From CAYUET01 sp964443875 (lineage in GTDB: Bacteria; Auribacterota; JAFGBW01), in contig CAYUET010000010.1 in NCBI GenBank assembly GCA_964443875.1, forward strand, positions 1 to 64,000: a stretch of 64,000 bases of DNA, in the 5' to 3' direction. Positions within the stretch are counted from its first letter, which is position 1. The number at the start of each line of letters is the position of its first letter. Positions 33,003-41,251 of this stretch are shown here, one piece after another. Below the pieces are notes generated by a model. The model saw nothing but the letters and a program-made list of their open reading frames with translations, was not told the origin of the DNA and did not search any database. A program made the translations under genes and the position numbers.

Positions 33003-34730
33003 TTATTCGGACTGTCTGAAATATTTCAGAACACCCCGGGTCACCGCCTCGGCGATTTTATTCTGGAATTCATTTGTCCGGATTTGTTCTTCAGCTCTGG
33101 GAATGATAATATAATCCAGTTCAAGGAGGATGGAGGGAACGGCATTGTTTCGGCACACCGCAAGATCCCCATATTTTAATCCCCCGTTTTTCAGCCCCGT
33201 TTCTTTTATGATTTCAGGGTGAATAATTTCCCCCAGTTTTTTTCCGGGGCGGTTGTAATAGTAGGTTTCTGTAGCACGGATTTTATAGGGATTAACCCCG
33301 TCTGCGACGGAGTTGTAGTGGACGCTGATGAAAAGATCCGCTTTATTCTTGAAAGCAAAAGGTGCTCTTTCATAGAGGCTTGGTCCGAAGGGCCCTGTGC
33401 GGGTATAAATGACATCGAATTTTTTTTCTTTAAGTCTATGCCCGATTTTTTTTACCTGTTCTAGAGTGATCTCCTTTTCCGTTTTGCCTGTCGGTCCTCG
33501 GGCTCCCGTATCCTCGTTTCCATGCCCGGCATCCAGACAGATTTTTATTTTGGAAGGGGAGACCTCTTTAAGTCCCTTTTTCAGGGTAATGAGAGCATGG
33601 TCTTCCTTGTATTCAACGAAGTAGCCGAAATGGGGGGTGTATTTCAGATAAAAGTCGAGAAGCAGAACATCTTCTTCAACCTGCATCCATTTCAGATCTT
33701 CCAGAGCTTCAATTCCGGGCTGGAAAAAAATACGGTCAATATGAGAGGTAGTCTGATACATTAAAAGCCCTATTTTTTTTTCACCGGGATATTCCACCCA
33801 GATGCTGTTGACAGGATCCACATTTAATAACTTGATGTAGACGGCTTTGGAGTCTTCCCAGCAGGTCAGATTACCGACTTTTGTTTTGGAAATTTTCACC
33901 CCTTTTTTCTTGAGCGCCATCTGGTTTTTCTGAACAAAAACCGGGCGATTTTTTGAAAGGAGAATCCGGTACCATTCCCCGGCATAGCCGGTCGATTGAA
34001 GAATCGTTCCTTTTCTCAGGAAGGTATTGTATCCGCCCCCGGGGGTGTATCTGGCTTTGGCGAGGTCTTCAACAACCTGAAGAACAGGATATTCATAGGG
34101 AGGTAAAACCGAAAATTTCGATCCGGGTCTGAACGGTTTGATTTTGGAGTCGTTGGCAACCTCGAAACGGAAGGAGGAATCCCGGATGGGCTGGTAAAAG
34201 ACGCGGGTAGTGCGGTAAATGCCTTTGACGCCATTGACTTCCTGTTCATAAAGGGGAAAGGAATCCTCTGTTTTATCAATTTTACAGAAGACTTTTTTAT
34301 TGGGGAGGGTTTTGCATTGAAAGGTCATTTCTTCTCCGATAAGCACGCCCAGATTTTTATCCGGAAAATAGGAGGAATTTTCAATGATCGATTTAGAGGT
34401 TGTTTTGGTCTTTTTGGGCTTTCGGATATAAATCGGAAGATTTTTTTTAATCACTTTTCCATTGGGAAGAGTAAGCCTGCAGGAAAAGGAAAAATCCCCC
34501 TTTTTAACCGGCAGATAGGCAAGAAATCCCCCTGTGCGGTAAACAGGAACTTCATACCCGTTTATGCTGAGCCGTCCGTTTGCAGGAGAGACATTCCCCA
34601 GAATATAGGTCCCCTGGGAAACCGTCATTTTCTGATTCTTATAAGGATAAATGATTTCTATCCGGGGCTCTCCAAAGACGGTTACTCCAAAACATATCCA
34701 GCACATAATGATAAGAATTATCCGTTGCAT
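33003..34730 (-). CDS. N-acetylmuramoyl-L-alanine amidase (AmiC/CwlM type)
   Basis: This 575-residue exported hydrolase begins with a signal peptide (IILIIMCWICFGVTVFGEP). Then comes a beta-rich N-terminal region with repeated SH3- or AMIN-like segments (VPVYRTGGFLAYLPVKKGDF, IYRTTRVFYQP). The catalytic zinc domain starts around residue 395: ICLDAGHGNEDTGARGP (zinc His, Glu), LFISVHYN (zinc His), and the later LLELDYI carries the catalytic Glu. It would cleave the amide bond between MurNAc and the stem peptide during division. The stretch upstream (34731-34821) lies next to a response regulator on the same strand, without overlap. Confidence 0.92.
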   Translation of the reverse strand: MQRIILIIMCWICFGVTVFGEPRIEIIYPYKNQKMTVSQGTYILGNVSPANGRLSINGYEVPVYRTGGFLAYLPVKKGDFSFSCRLTLPNGKVIKKNLPIYIRKPKKTKTTSKSIIENSSYFPDKNLGVLIGEEMTFQCKTLPNKKVFCKIDKTEDSFPLYEQEVNGVKGIYRTTRVFYQPIRDSSFRFEVANDSKIKPFRPGSKFSVLPPYEYPVLQVVEDLAKARYTPGGGYNTFLRKGTILQSTGYAGEWYRILLSKNRPVFVQKNQMALKKKGVKISKTKVGNLTCWEDSKAVYIKLLNVDPVNSIWVEYPGEKKIGLLMYQTTSHIDRIFFQPGIEALEDLKWMQVEEDVLLLDFYLKYTPHFGYFVEYKEDHALITLKKGLKEVSPSKIKICLDAGHGNEDTGARGPTGKTEKEITLEQVKKIGHRLKEKKFDVIYTRTGPFGPSLYERAPFAFKNKADLFISVHYNSVADGVNPYKIRATETYYYNRPGKKLGEIIHPEIIKETGLKNGGLKYGDLAVCRNNAVPSILLELDYIIIPRAEEQIRTNEFQNKIAEAVTRGVLKYFRQSE

Positions 34731-34821
34731 AACACGCTTTTATCCTAAATGCAAGAAGGTGAATTTGTCAAGAAAGAGAATTGTTAAAACAGAGTTGACG
34801 AAAAATGTCAATCAGGAAGAC

Positions 34822-35202
34822 TTAAGCGGGAGGTTCGCCGATCAGTTCCATTACCTTTTGAAGAATGACTTCAAGTTTTACCGGTTTGACGATATAGCTT
34901 GTTCCTCCCGACTCCAGGCCCAGAATAACATCTGTTTTATGCGCTTTGGCAGTGATGAAAACAATGGGTATATTTTTCAGGAGCGGATCTTTCTTTAAAA
35001 TACGGCAGACTTCGAATCCGTCTATGCCAGGCATAAGGATATCCAGGAGGATAAGGTCGGGCTTGTTCTGCTTGGCGGTTTCTATCCCTGCAATTCCATT
35101 GTTGGCGGAAAAGGTGGTATAGCCTTTTTTTTGTAATTCGTGAATAACCAGATAGCGCCATGCGCTGTTGTCATCAATAATCAGAATTTTTTTTTCATTC
35201 AT
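34822..35202 (-). CDS. Single-domain response regulator
   Basis: This 126-residue receiver domain without output module has acidic pocket IIDDNS (8-13), phospho-Asp54 (LLDILMP), Thr84 and Lys107 (VKPVKL). It must act by protein contact or as a phosphorelay intermediate. No cognate histidine kinase is adjacent; the closest is at 41.3 kb. GC and codon use are like the surrounding core. Confidence 0.9.
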   Translation of the reverse strand: MNEKKILIIDDNSAWRYLVIHELQKKGYTTFSANNGIAGIETAKQNKPDLILLDILMPGIDGFEVCRILKKDPLLKNIPIVFITAKAHKTDVILGLESGGTSYIVKPVKLEVILQKVMELIGEPPA

Positions 35203-35450
35203 AAGCTGATTCTTATGGCAGATGTACGGTTGGATTTCATAACTCTTTTGAAATCAGTTTCATTAAAGATAAAAAAAACAGAAGTTCTTGTCAAAGGGAA
35301 TGATGAATGAAACGGAGGAAAGGTTAACCTTGATTCCGGAAAAGAATTGAAAGTCTCATCAGAATAAAAAGCGGAGGGGATTGTTTTTTATGACGGATGT
35401 GTTATAATAAAACATAATATTTGAAGTCCAAGGGAGTGAAGGAGTATTAT

Positions 35451-36059
35451 TTGAAACTCAAATTTTTTATTGTTTGTGTTTTTTTATTTGCCGGTTCTTT
35501 TATTTATTCCAGTGATTCTTTTTGTCTGTCTCCTATAAGTTTTACATCAGTTAAAGTTACATCTTCATCAGAAATACAAAACAAAATAGATAGTTTAAAA
35601 GCAATTCCATTATCCCGAATTAAAGATTTTATCCGTCTTCATCCAGAATTTAAAGATTCTTATTATGATAAGATGAATCCAGCATACCCAAATGGAGGAT
35701 GTGACAGTTATTCCTACCTTGTTTCAGAAGAACTTGAACAGGAAGGAATTGAACATTTAATTATTCAAACTGCTGTTCATTATTATATTTTACTAAACAT
35801 TGAATTTCCAAATGGAAGTATTAAAGAAGTTGTCTTAGATTATACCGCTGATCAGGCTTTTGTCGGAAAAACTATATCTCCTCTTTTGGAACCTAAGGAA
35901 AATTTAGCATTTACTTATCCTGAAATTTATTCAAAATATTGGAAACCCGAAAAAATAGTTCCAAGAAATTATTTAAATTTCAGTAATTCTTATATGTTTT
36001 TAATAAACATATCTTCCTTAATTATTGAAATTAGGGAAAAATTCTCAGTTTCATCATAG
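35451..36059 (+). CDS. Secreted protein of unknown family with a possible Cys-His-Asp triad
   Basis: This protein has 202 residues from a TTG at 35451 with AAGGAG six bases upstream (GTG 35436 is less likely). It has a signal peptide (KFFIVCVFLFAGSFIYSS), then FCLSPISF. The mature part has GGCDSYSYLVSEELEQEG, then a His in TAVHYYILLN and an Asp in VVLDYTADQAF. The order Cys (helix), His (strand), Asp (strand) is that of transglutaminase- or papain-like folds, so it may be a cysteine protease or amidase. This is inference. Base composition is markedly more AT-rich than its neighbours, which suggests recent acquisition. Confidence 0.6.
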   Translation: MKLKFFIVCVFLFAGSFIYSSDSFCLSPISFTSVKVTSSSEIQNKIDSLKAIPLSRIKDFIRLHPEFKDSYYDKMNPAYPNGGCDSYSYLVSEELEQEGIEHLIIQTAVHYYILLNIEFPNGSIKEVVLDYTADQAFVGKTISPLLEPKENLAFTYPEIYSKYWKPEKIVPRNYLNFSNSYMFLINISSLIIEIREKFSVSS

Positions 36060-36278
36060 ATTAATAGATTATTTGTTTATCATTTTTTACAGTGACTGTC
36101 GTTGAAACGGGAATTGAATTTTATTTTGTGTCATTTGCTGTTTTCTTTTCTTTTTTATAAATCCAGAATCCGGTTTGCAGCCTAAATCCGAATTCTTTTT
36201 CAGAATTGTAAGCGGGTCCCTATTATCTTCTTTTAATAGCCCTTTACAAAGCCTTTTTAAATGAGATAGGATCCGCCA

Positions 36279-37565
36279 ATGAAATTTTTAAAATCAGCGG
36301 TTTATTATTCAAGTCTTTTATTTTTTGTAGCCTTATGTCTTGGAAATCAGGTTTCTCCGGGTCCGGATAATGAAAAGGACAACAATGTCCTGTTTGAAAA
36401 ACTGGATCTCTTTGCAACCGTTCTTTCCCTTGTTCAGAATTCCTATGTGGAACAGGTGTCGTCAAAGGATCTGATTTATGGAGCCCTCCAGGGAACCCTG
36501 GCCTCCCTTGATCCCTTCTCGCAATTTCTGACTCCGGACATGTATAAGGAGATGCAGATTGATACCGGAGGGAAATTCGGCGGGCTTGGAGTAGAAGTGG
36601 TCATCCAGGGAAATGCCATTGTGGTGGTCGAACCTTTGCCTAATTCTCCTGCCGAGAAGGCGGGGTTAAAACCCGGGGACCGTCTGATCCGCATTCACGG
36701 AGAAGCGATAGATCCCAATGCGCTGGAGGAGGCTGTTTCCAGATTAAGAGGCCCCGTGGGATCCAAGATTGATGTCACCCTTTTCAGACCTGCCAGCAAG
36801 CAGACCTTTACAGTGGAAATGATGCGGGAAAATATCAAGGTTCAGGCCATTACCCAGTGCCAGGTTCTTCCCGGAACCGAGGTGGGCTACATCAAGCTTC
36901 CCAAATTTCAGGAGGATACCTCCGAGGAATTTTCTAAATCGGTTGATCTGCTGCTGGAAAAGAAGATCAAGGGACTTATTCTGGATTTAAGGAATAATCC
37001 CGGAGGTCTTCTGGATGAAGCCATTGATGTGGCCGGGTGTTTTATCGGCCCTGAGAAACTGGTGGTTTACACCCAGGGCAGGCTGGCGGAACAGAACGTT
37101 AAAAAAGTATCCACAAACGGCTGCAAAGTGCTCGGGCTCCCGGCAGTCCTTTTAATCAACCGCTGGACAGCCTCTGCTGCCGAAGTCGTTTCCGGAGCGG
37201 TTCAGGACTGGGAGGGTGGACTTATCCTGGGAGAAACCAGTTTTGGGAAAGCCTCTGTTCAGTCTGTGATTCCTCTTAAAGACGGCTCGGCCCTCCGTCT
37301 GACAACCGCCAAGTACTATACTCCCAAAGGCCGGCTTATTCATCAGAAGGGAATTGACCCGGATTTAAAGGTGGATCTCACCGACGAGGATCTGATCGCC
37401 CTTTCCGAACGTATGGAAAAGGCGAGGGCCGGCGATACGGATAAAAATACCGTGTACAAGGATTTTCAGATATTGAAATCCATCGAGATCATTGATTCCT
37501 GGAATACTTCTTTTCAGAAGATTTTAAAGGATAAAAATGAAACCGTTTCTTCTCAGGAAAAATAA
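36279..37565 (+). CDS. ctpA: Carboxy-terminal processing peptidase (S41)
   Basis: This 428-residue exported protease has a signal segment (SSLLFFVALCLGNQ), an N-terminal helical part (NSYVEQVSSKDLIYGALQGTL), a PDZ domain at about 95-175 (GGLGVEVVIQ, AGLKPGDRLIRIHG) and the S41 core with catalytic Ser299 (RWTASAAEV) and Lys324 (ETSFGKAS). It would trim C-termini of periplasmic proteins or lipoproteins. AGGA precedes the ATG. The stop is five bases before tsaD, so they form an operon. Confidence 0.95.
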   Translation: MKFLKSAVYYSSLLFFVALCLGNQVSPGPDNEKDNNVLFEKLDLFATVLSLVQNSYVEQVSSKDLIYGALQGTLASLDPFSQFLTPDMYKEMQIDTGGKFGGLGVEVVIQGNAIVVVEPLPNSPAEKAGLKPGDRLIRIHGEAIDPNALEEAVSRLRGPVGSKIDVTLFRPASKQTFTVEMMRENIKVQAITQCQVLPGTEVGYIKLPKFQEDTSEEFSKSVDLLLEKKIKGLILDLRNNPGGLLDEAIDVAGCFIGPEKLVVYTQGRLAEQNVKKVSTNGCKVLGLPAVLLINRWTASAAEVVSGAVQDWEGGLILGETSFGKASVQSVIPLKDGSALRLTTAKYYTPKGRLIHQKGIDPDLKVDLTDEDLIALSERMEKARAGDTDKNTVYKDFQILKSIEIIDSWNTSFQKILKDKNETVSSQEK

Positions 37566-37570
37566 GGGCG

Positions 37571-38596
37571 ATGTTAGTGTTAGGCATAGAAACTTCCTGT
37601 GATGAAACCTCCGTGGCCATCGTTCGTAACGGCACGGAAATTTTGGGATCTAAAACCTACACTCAGATCAAGGATCATAAAAAATTCGGGGGCGTGGTTC
37701 CGGAAATCGCCAGCCGTATTCATGTCAAAGTGATTCACCCCCTTCTTGAGGCCCTTCTGGATGAAACCGGTTTATCTCTCAAAGATATTGACCTTCTTGC
37801 GGCAACCCATTGTCCCGGGCTTATCGGAGCACTCCTGGTCGGGGTCAGTTTCGGAAATGCTCTCGCCTGTTCCTTGTCCAAACCCATTGTGGGGATCCAC
37901 CATCTGGAAGGGCATATCTATTCAGCCTTTATGATGCAGGCGGACCGCAAGCCCCGCTTTCCCGCCCTGGCGCTTGTTGTAAGCGGAGGGCATACCCTGC
38001 TGATTCAGATGGATAAGATCGGAAGCTATACGGTTCTGGGACAAACCCTGGATGACGCTGTGGGCGAGGCTTTTGACAAAATTGCGAAGATTATGGACCT
38101 TCCCTATCCCGGAGGCCCGGTCATAGACAGACTTGCCAAAGAAGGAAATCCCCAGGCCTATTCTTTTCCCAGGGCTTTAATGAATGAACCCGACCGCCTG
38201 GAATTCAGTTTCAGCGGGCTTAAAACCTCGGTTCTTTATGAAGTGAAAGGCAAAAACATGAAAGCCCCCGTTTCAAAACTGACGGAAGAAAAAACAAGGG
38301 ATATTGCGGCTTCTGCCCAGCGTGCCATCGTGGATATACTGGTCAATAAAACCCGGAATGCTCTTTTGAAAACAGGGGCAAAATCCCTGATTGTTTGCGG
38401 GGGGGTTGCGGCCAATTCTGAACTTAAGGGATCAATGAATGAGCTGGGTCAAAAACTCGGGATTGATGTTTTTATCCCCCCCCTGTCTTTGTGTACGGAT
38501 AATGCAACCATGGTGGCAGGTCTTGGCTATCACAAAAGAAAGAATGCGGGCAAGTTTATTTCAGAGGTGTTTCCCAATCGCGAGATTACAGATTAA
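37571..38596 (+). CDS. tsaD: tRNA N6-adenosine threonylcarbamoyltransferase
   Basis: This 341-residue ASKHA-fold enzyme finishes the t6A37 modification with TsaB/TsaE. It carries LGIETSCDETS at the start, HHLEGHIYSAF (metal ligands His111, His115), ALVVSGGHTLL, DDAVGEAFDKIAK, YPGGPVIDRLA, and CGGVAANSEL. AAGGGCG precedes the ATG. The TAA stop (38594-38596) lies in the left inverted repeat of the 55-bp mini-element. Confidence 0.97.
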   Translation: MLVLGIETSCDETSVAIVRNGTEILGSKTYTQIKDHKKFGGVVPEIASRIHVKVIHPLLEALLDETGLSLKDIDLLAATHCPGLIGALLVGVSFGNALACSLSKPIVGIHHLEGHIYSAFMMQADRKPRFPALALVVSGGHTLLIQMDKIGSYTVLGQTLDDAVGEAFDKIAKIMDLPYPGGPVIDRLAKEGNPQAYSFPRALMNEPDRLEFSFSGLKTSVLYEVKGKNMKAPVSKLTEEKTRDIAASAQRAIVDILVNKTRNALLKTGAKSLIVCGGVAANSELKGSMNELGQKLGIDVFIPPLSLCTDNATMVAGLGYHKRKNAGKFISEVFPNREITD

Positions 38597-38647
38597 CCCG
38601 CCTATGCATCCCAAAGAGTTGACGCTTACTTGCAGAATTCGGGTTAA
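38593..38647. repeat. 55-bp mini-version (D) of the interspersed element
   Basis: Perfect TTAACCCG (38593-38600) and CGGGTTAA (38640-38647) ends enclose a short remnant matching the right end of the 220-bp element (GCATCCC..., TTGACGCTTACTTGCAGAATTCGGG). The stop codon of tsaD lies in one end and the stop of the convergent gene in the other. Confidence 0.6.
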
Positions 38648-39564
38648 GCGGCCTGGAGTGTGGGCAGTGAAAATGTTCTGGGTGGAGAAACCGTGTGAAT
38701 TCGGGGATTGTTGTAATCCCGGTTATCAATGAAGTAATTAAACCGGTTGAGGGATTCCCTGTAATACCTCAGGTATTGCGGGGCCAGGAATTTTTTCATC
38801 ACATAGGTTTCGTTGAGACGGAGATCTTTTCTTTTCTCTTTTCTGTTTGAAATGGACTGTTCGACATCCGGCAGAAATCCGATGGAGCAGTCAATCAGCG
38901 GTGTTCTGGAAAGCTCTTTGGAAAGATATTGCCCTTCAAATAAAATGACGCTGTTTTTATGAAGAACCGGTTTAGTCATGATGAATTCTTCACCTTTTAA
39001 AGTGATCAATTCCCTGTTATAAGAAATTTTGGCCTCCGGATTTTTCAGGAGGTTTTTTTTGATTTTGCTCAACTCTATTCCCAGTTTCAGGAGTTCCCCC
39101 TGATAGAGGTCTCTTGTCGAGGCATCTGTTCCCAGGGGGTGGGAGGCCAGCATTTTTAAAAGAGTAAAAGCCCTTTTGATCAGATATCCTTTTTTATAAT
39201 AGGGAGCAACTCCGTCACCGTGAACAATCACCGGATCAAAACCCTCTGCCAGTAAATGTTTTGCAAGCTGGTCTGTAAAAAAAGTTTTTCCTGTTCCCGT
39301 GAAGCCGTCAAGGCTGAGATACCGTGCTCCATTTTTAACCTGTGAAGTGATGAAATTAAAAATATTTTCAGTTCCTTCTGTAACCAGAGTGGAAGGTTGA
39401 AACAGGGAGAAGAAATTGTTGCTGATAAAATTGTTGTAAGCCTGAATGAAAAGAGACTGGGGGGCCAGATTTTGATTCTGGGTTGCACAATGCCCCTGTA
39501 AAACAAGCGCAAACGTCAGAAAGACGGGAAATAATTTTTTAAGGATGGTGGTTAGAGGTTTCAT
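38644..39564 (-). CDS. Exported P-loop (uridine kinase-like) protein
   Basis: This protein has 306 residues from the ATG at 39564, with a clear signal sequence (LKKLFPVFLTFALVLQGHCAT) followed by NLAPQSLF. A P-loop NTPase/kinase core follows: SLDGFTGTGKTFFTD (84-98, Walker A), VIVHGDGVAPYY, ILFEGQYLSKEL (a Walker B-like strand), and late Arg-rich stretches (NRKEKRKDLRLNETYV) typical of the lid in nucleoside or phosphoribulokinase-type enzymes. Kinases of this fold normally work in the cytosol with ATP, so a signal peptide is unexpected. The longer frame to 39660 has no merit. No clear ribosome site precedes it. It overlaps the repeat at its 3' end. Confidence 0.65.
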   Translation of the reverse strand: MKPLTTILKKLFPVFLTFALVLQGHCATQNQNLAPQSLFIQAYNNFISNNFFSLFQPSTLVTEGTENIFNFITSQVKNGARYLSLDGFTGTGKTFFTDQLAKHLLAEGFDPVIVHGDGVAPYYKKGYLIKRAFTLLKMLASHPLGTDASTRDLYQGELLKLGIELSKIKKNLLKNPEAKISYNRELITLKGEEFIMTKPVLHKNSVILFEGQYLSKELSRTPLIDCSIGFLPDVEQSISNRKEKRKDLRLNETYVMKKFLAPQYLRYYRESLNRFNYFIDNRDYNNPRIHTVSPPRTFSLPTLQAA

Positions 39565-39667
39565 TGGATGATGCTCGGTGTATTCATATTTGTTGAAAAT
39601 TCTATTCGTTGTATACTTGGGATAAGGTACCTTATTCCTCTGAAAATGTAAAGGGTGCAACGATAAT

Positions 39668-39702
39668 AAAAAAAGGTGAAAGGAAAACCTTTCACCTTTT
39701 TA
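39668..39702. terminator. Strong bidirectional terminator after the rpmE-prfA operon
   Basis: GGTGAAAGG-AAAA-CCTTTCACC, flanked by A and T runs (AAAAAAA left, TTTTTAAAA right). It ends the minus-strand rpmE-prfA transcript before the exported P-loop gene. Confidence 0.85.
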
Positions 39703-39906
39703 AAACACGCAAAACTTCGTTTTGCGCAGAGGGGGGATATTTACAGTTAAAAAATATCATTTCGTATGCTAATTGTCAACAATTTAAATCATAAACATCT
39801 GTGAATCCATAGAAAATGGAACGGAATAGAGCAATTTGCGAATTAAAAACAGATAATTAAAGATAAAATTACCTGATAACTTTAAGTCAGATAACGAATT
39901 AAAAGT

Positions 39907-40977
39907 TTATTGAACAGCTTTACTCATCATTTCTTTATATTCAAATTCAGCAAGTCCGGAGACGAGGTCTTCCATTTTTCCATTGAGAAGTTCACTGAGA
40001 TTATAAAGCGTCAGATTAATGCGATGGTCAGTCACACGATTTTGAGGAAAGTTATAGGTGCGGATTTTTTCCGAACGGTCACCTGTGCCGACCTGGGTTT
40101 TTCTGTCCTGAGATCTTTTCTGCATTTCTTCTTTCTGCTGATTGTCCAGCAGTTTGGCTTTAAGAATACGCATGGCCTTGATTTTGTTTTTGAGCTGGGA
40201 GCGTTCATCCTGACATTGCACGGATATTCCTGTAGGAAGGTGGGTAATGCGTATGGCGGAATCCGTGGTGTTTACGCCCTGGCCGCCTGGGCCTGAGGAA
40301 CGGAAAATATCAATTCTTAAATCCTTGGATTCAATATTCACTTCCACTTCCTCAGGTTCGGGAAGAATGGCCACTGTGATTGCAGAGGTGTGAATGCGTC
40401 CGCAGGCTTCTGTAACAGGGACTCTCTGGACACGGTGAGTGCCGGATTCGTATTTGAACTGCCTCCAGGCAATATCCCCCTTGATGCAGAAAACCACCTC
40501 ACGTATCCCCCCCATTTCAGAAGGAGAAACTTCCATGACTTCAATACTTAAACCGATATTTTCAGCATACCGTTGATACATGCGATAGATTTCGCCTGAA
40601 AAAAGAGAGGCTTCTTCCCCCCCCGTCCCTGCACGAATTTCAACAATAATTGTACGTCCTTCGTTTTTGTCCGGAGGTAAAAGCATCTGAATGATTTTTT
40701 TTTCAAGAACTTTGAGCTGTTCTTCCAGTTGTCTGGAATCCTCTTCGATCATTTTGGAAAACTCAGCATCTTCCTTGTGTTCAGAAATAAGGGCAAGATT
40801 TTCTTTCAGCTGTTTTTGAGCATTATCAAAATCAACTTTCAGACTGACTAACTGGTTGACCCGGTTGTATTCCTTGGTAAGTTTGATAAACTCATCACGT
40901 GACTCCCAGGTATTTGCCGCAAGTTTTTGTTCCAGTTCTTCCTTGCGCTGGTTGAACTGATCGAGATTTTCAAACAT
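39907..40977 (-). CDS. prfA: Peptide chain release factor 1
   Basis: This 356-residue class I release factor has the GGQ catalytic motif (SGPGGQGVNTTDSA) and RF1-type anticodon-mimic region (RVPVTEACGRIHTSA, with PxT at PVTEA: RF1 has PAT-type, RF2 SPF). It ends translation at UAA and UAG. Its ATG overlaps the rpmE stop (TAATG). prmC is not adjacent here. Confidence 0.96.
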   Translation of the reverse strand: MFENLDQFNQRKEELEQKLAANTWESRDEFIKLTKEYNRVNQLVSLKVDFDNAQKQLKENLALISEHKEDAEFSKMIEEDSRQLEEQLKVLEKKIIQMLLPPDKNEGRTIIVEIRAGTGGEEASLFSGEIYRMYQRYAENIGLSIEVMEVSPSEMGGIREVVFCIKGDIAWRQFKYESGTHRVQRVPVTEACGRIHTSAITVAILPEPEEVEVNIESKDLRIDIFRSSGPGGQGVNTTDSAIRITHLPTGISVQCQDERSQLKNKIKAMRILKAKLLDNQQKEEMQKRSQDRKTQVGTGDRSEKIRTYNFPQNRVTDHRINLTLYNLSELLNGKMEDLVSGLAEFEYKEMMSKAVQ

Positions 40978-41180
40978 TATTTCTTAGCAGCGTATCTCTT
41001 CTGGAATCTTTCAAGACGGCCTTCAGCATCAACATATCTCTGCTGTCCTGTAAAGAAAGGATGGCAGTTTGAACAAATACCCACATTGAGCTCAGGTTTT
41101 GTTGAAAACGTTGTGAAAGTGTTTCCGCAAGCGCACTTAATGGTTGATTCTACGTATTTTGGATGTATACCTTGTTTCAT
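40977..41180 (-). CDS. rpmE: 50S ribosomal protein L31
   Basis: This 67-residue protein is the zinc-binding (C+) form. It has CACGNTFTTFS with two cysteines and CSNCHPFFTGQQ with two more, the Cys4 pattern of L31. AAGGA precedes the ATG. rpmE-prfA pairing is frequent in bacteria. Confidence 0.96.
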   Translation of the reverse strand: MKQGIHPKYVESTIKCACGNTFTTFSTKPELNVGICSNCHPFFTGQQRYVDAEGRLERFQKRYAAKK

Positions 41181-41251
41181 GTCTTCTATTCCTTATAAAT
41201 TTTTAAAGCGTTGTAATATCTTACAAAAAATGAAATTTGACAAGTGTTTTT

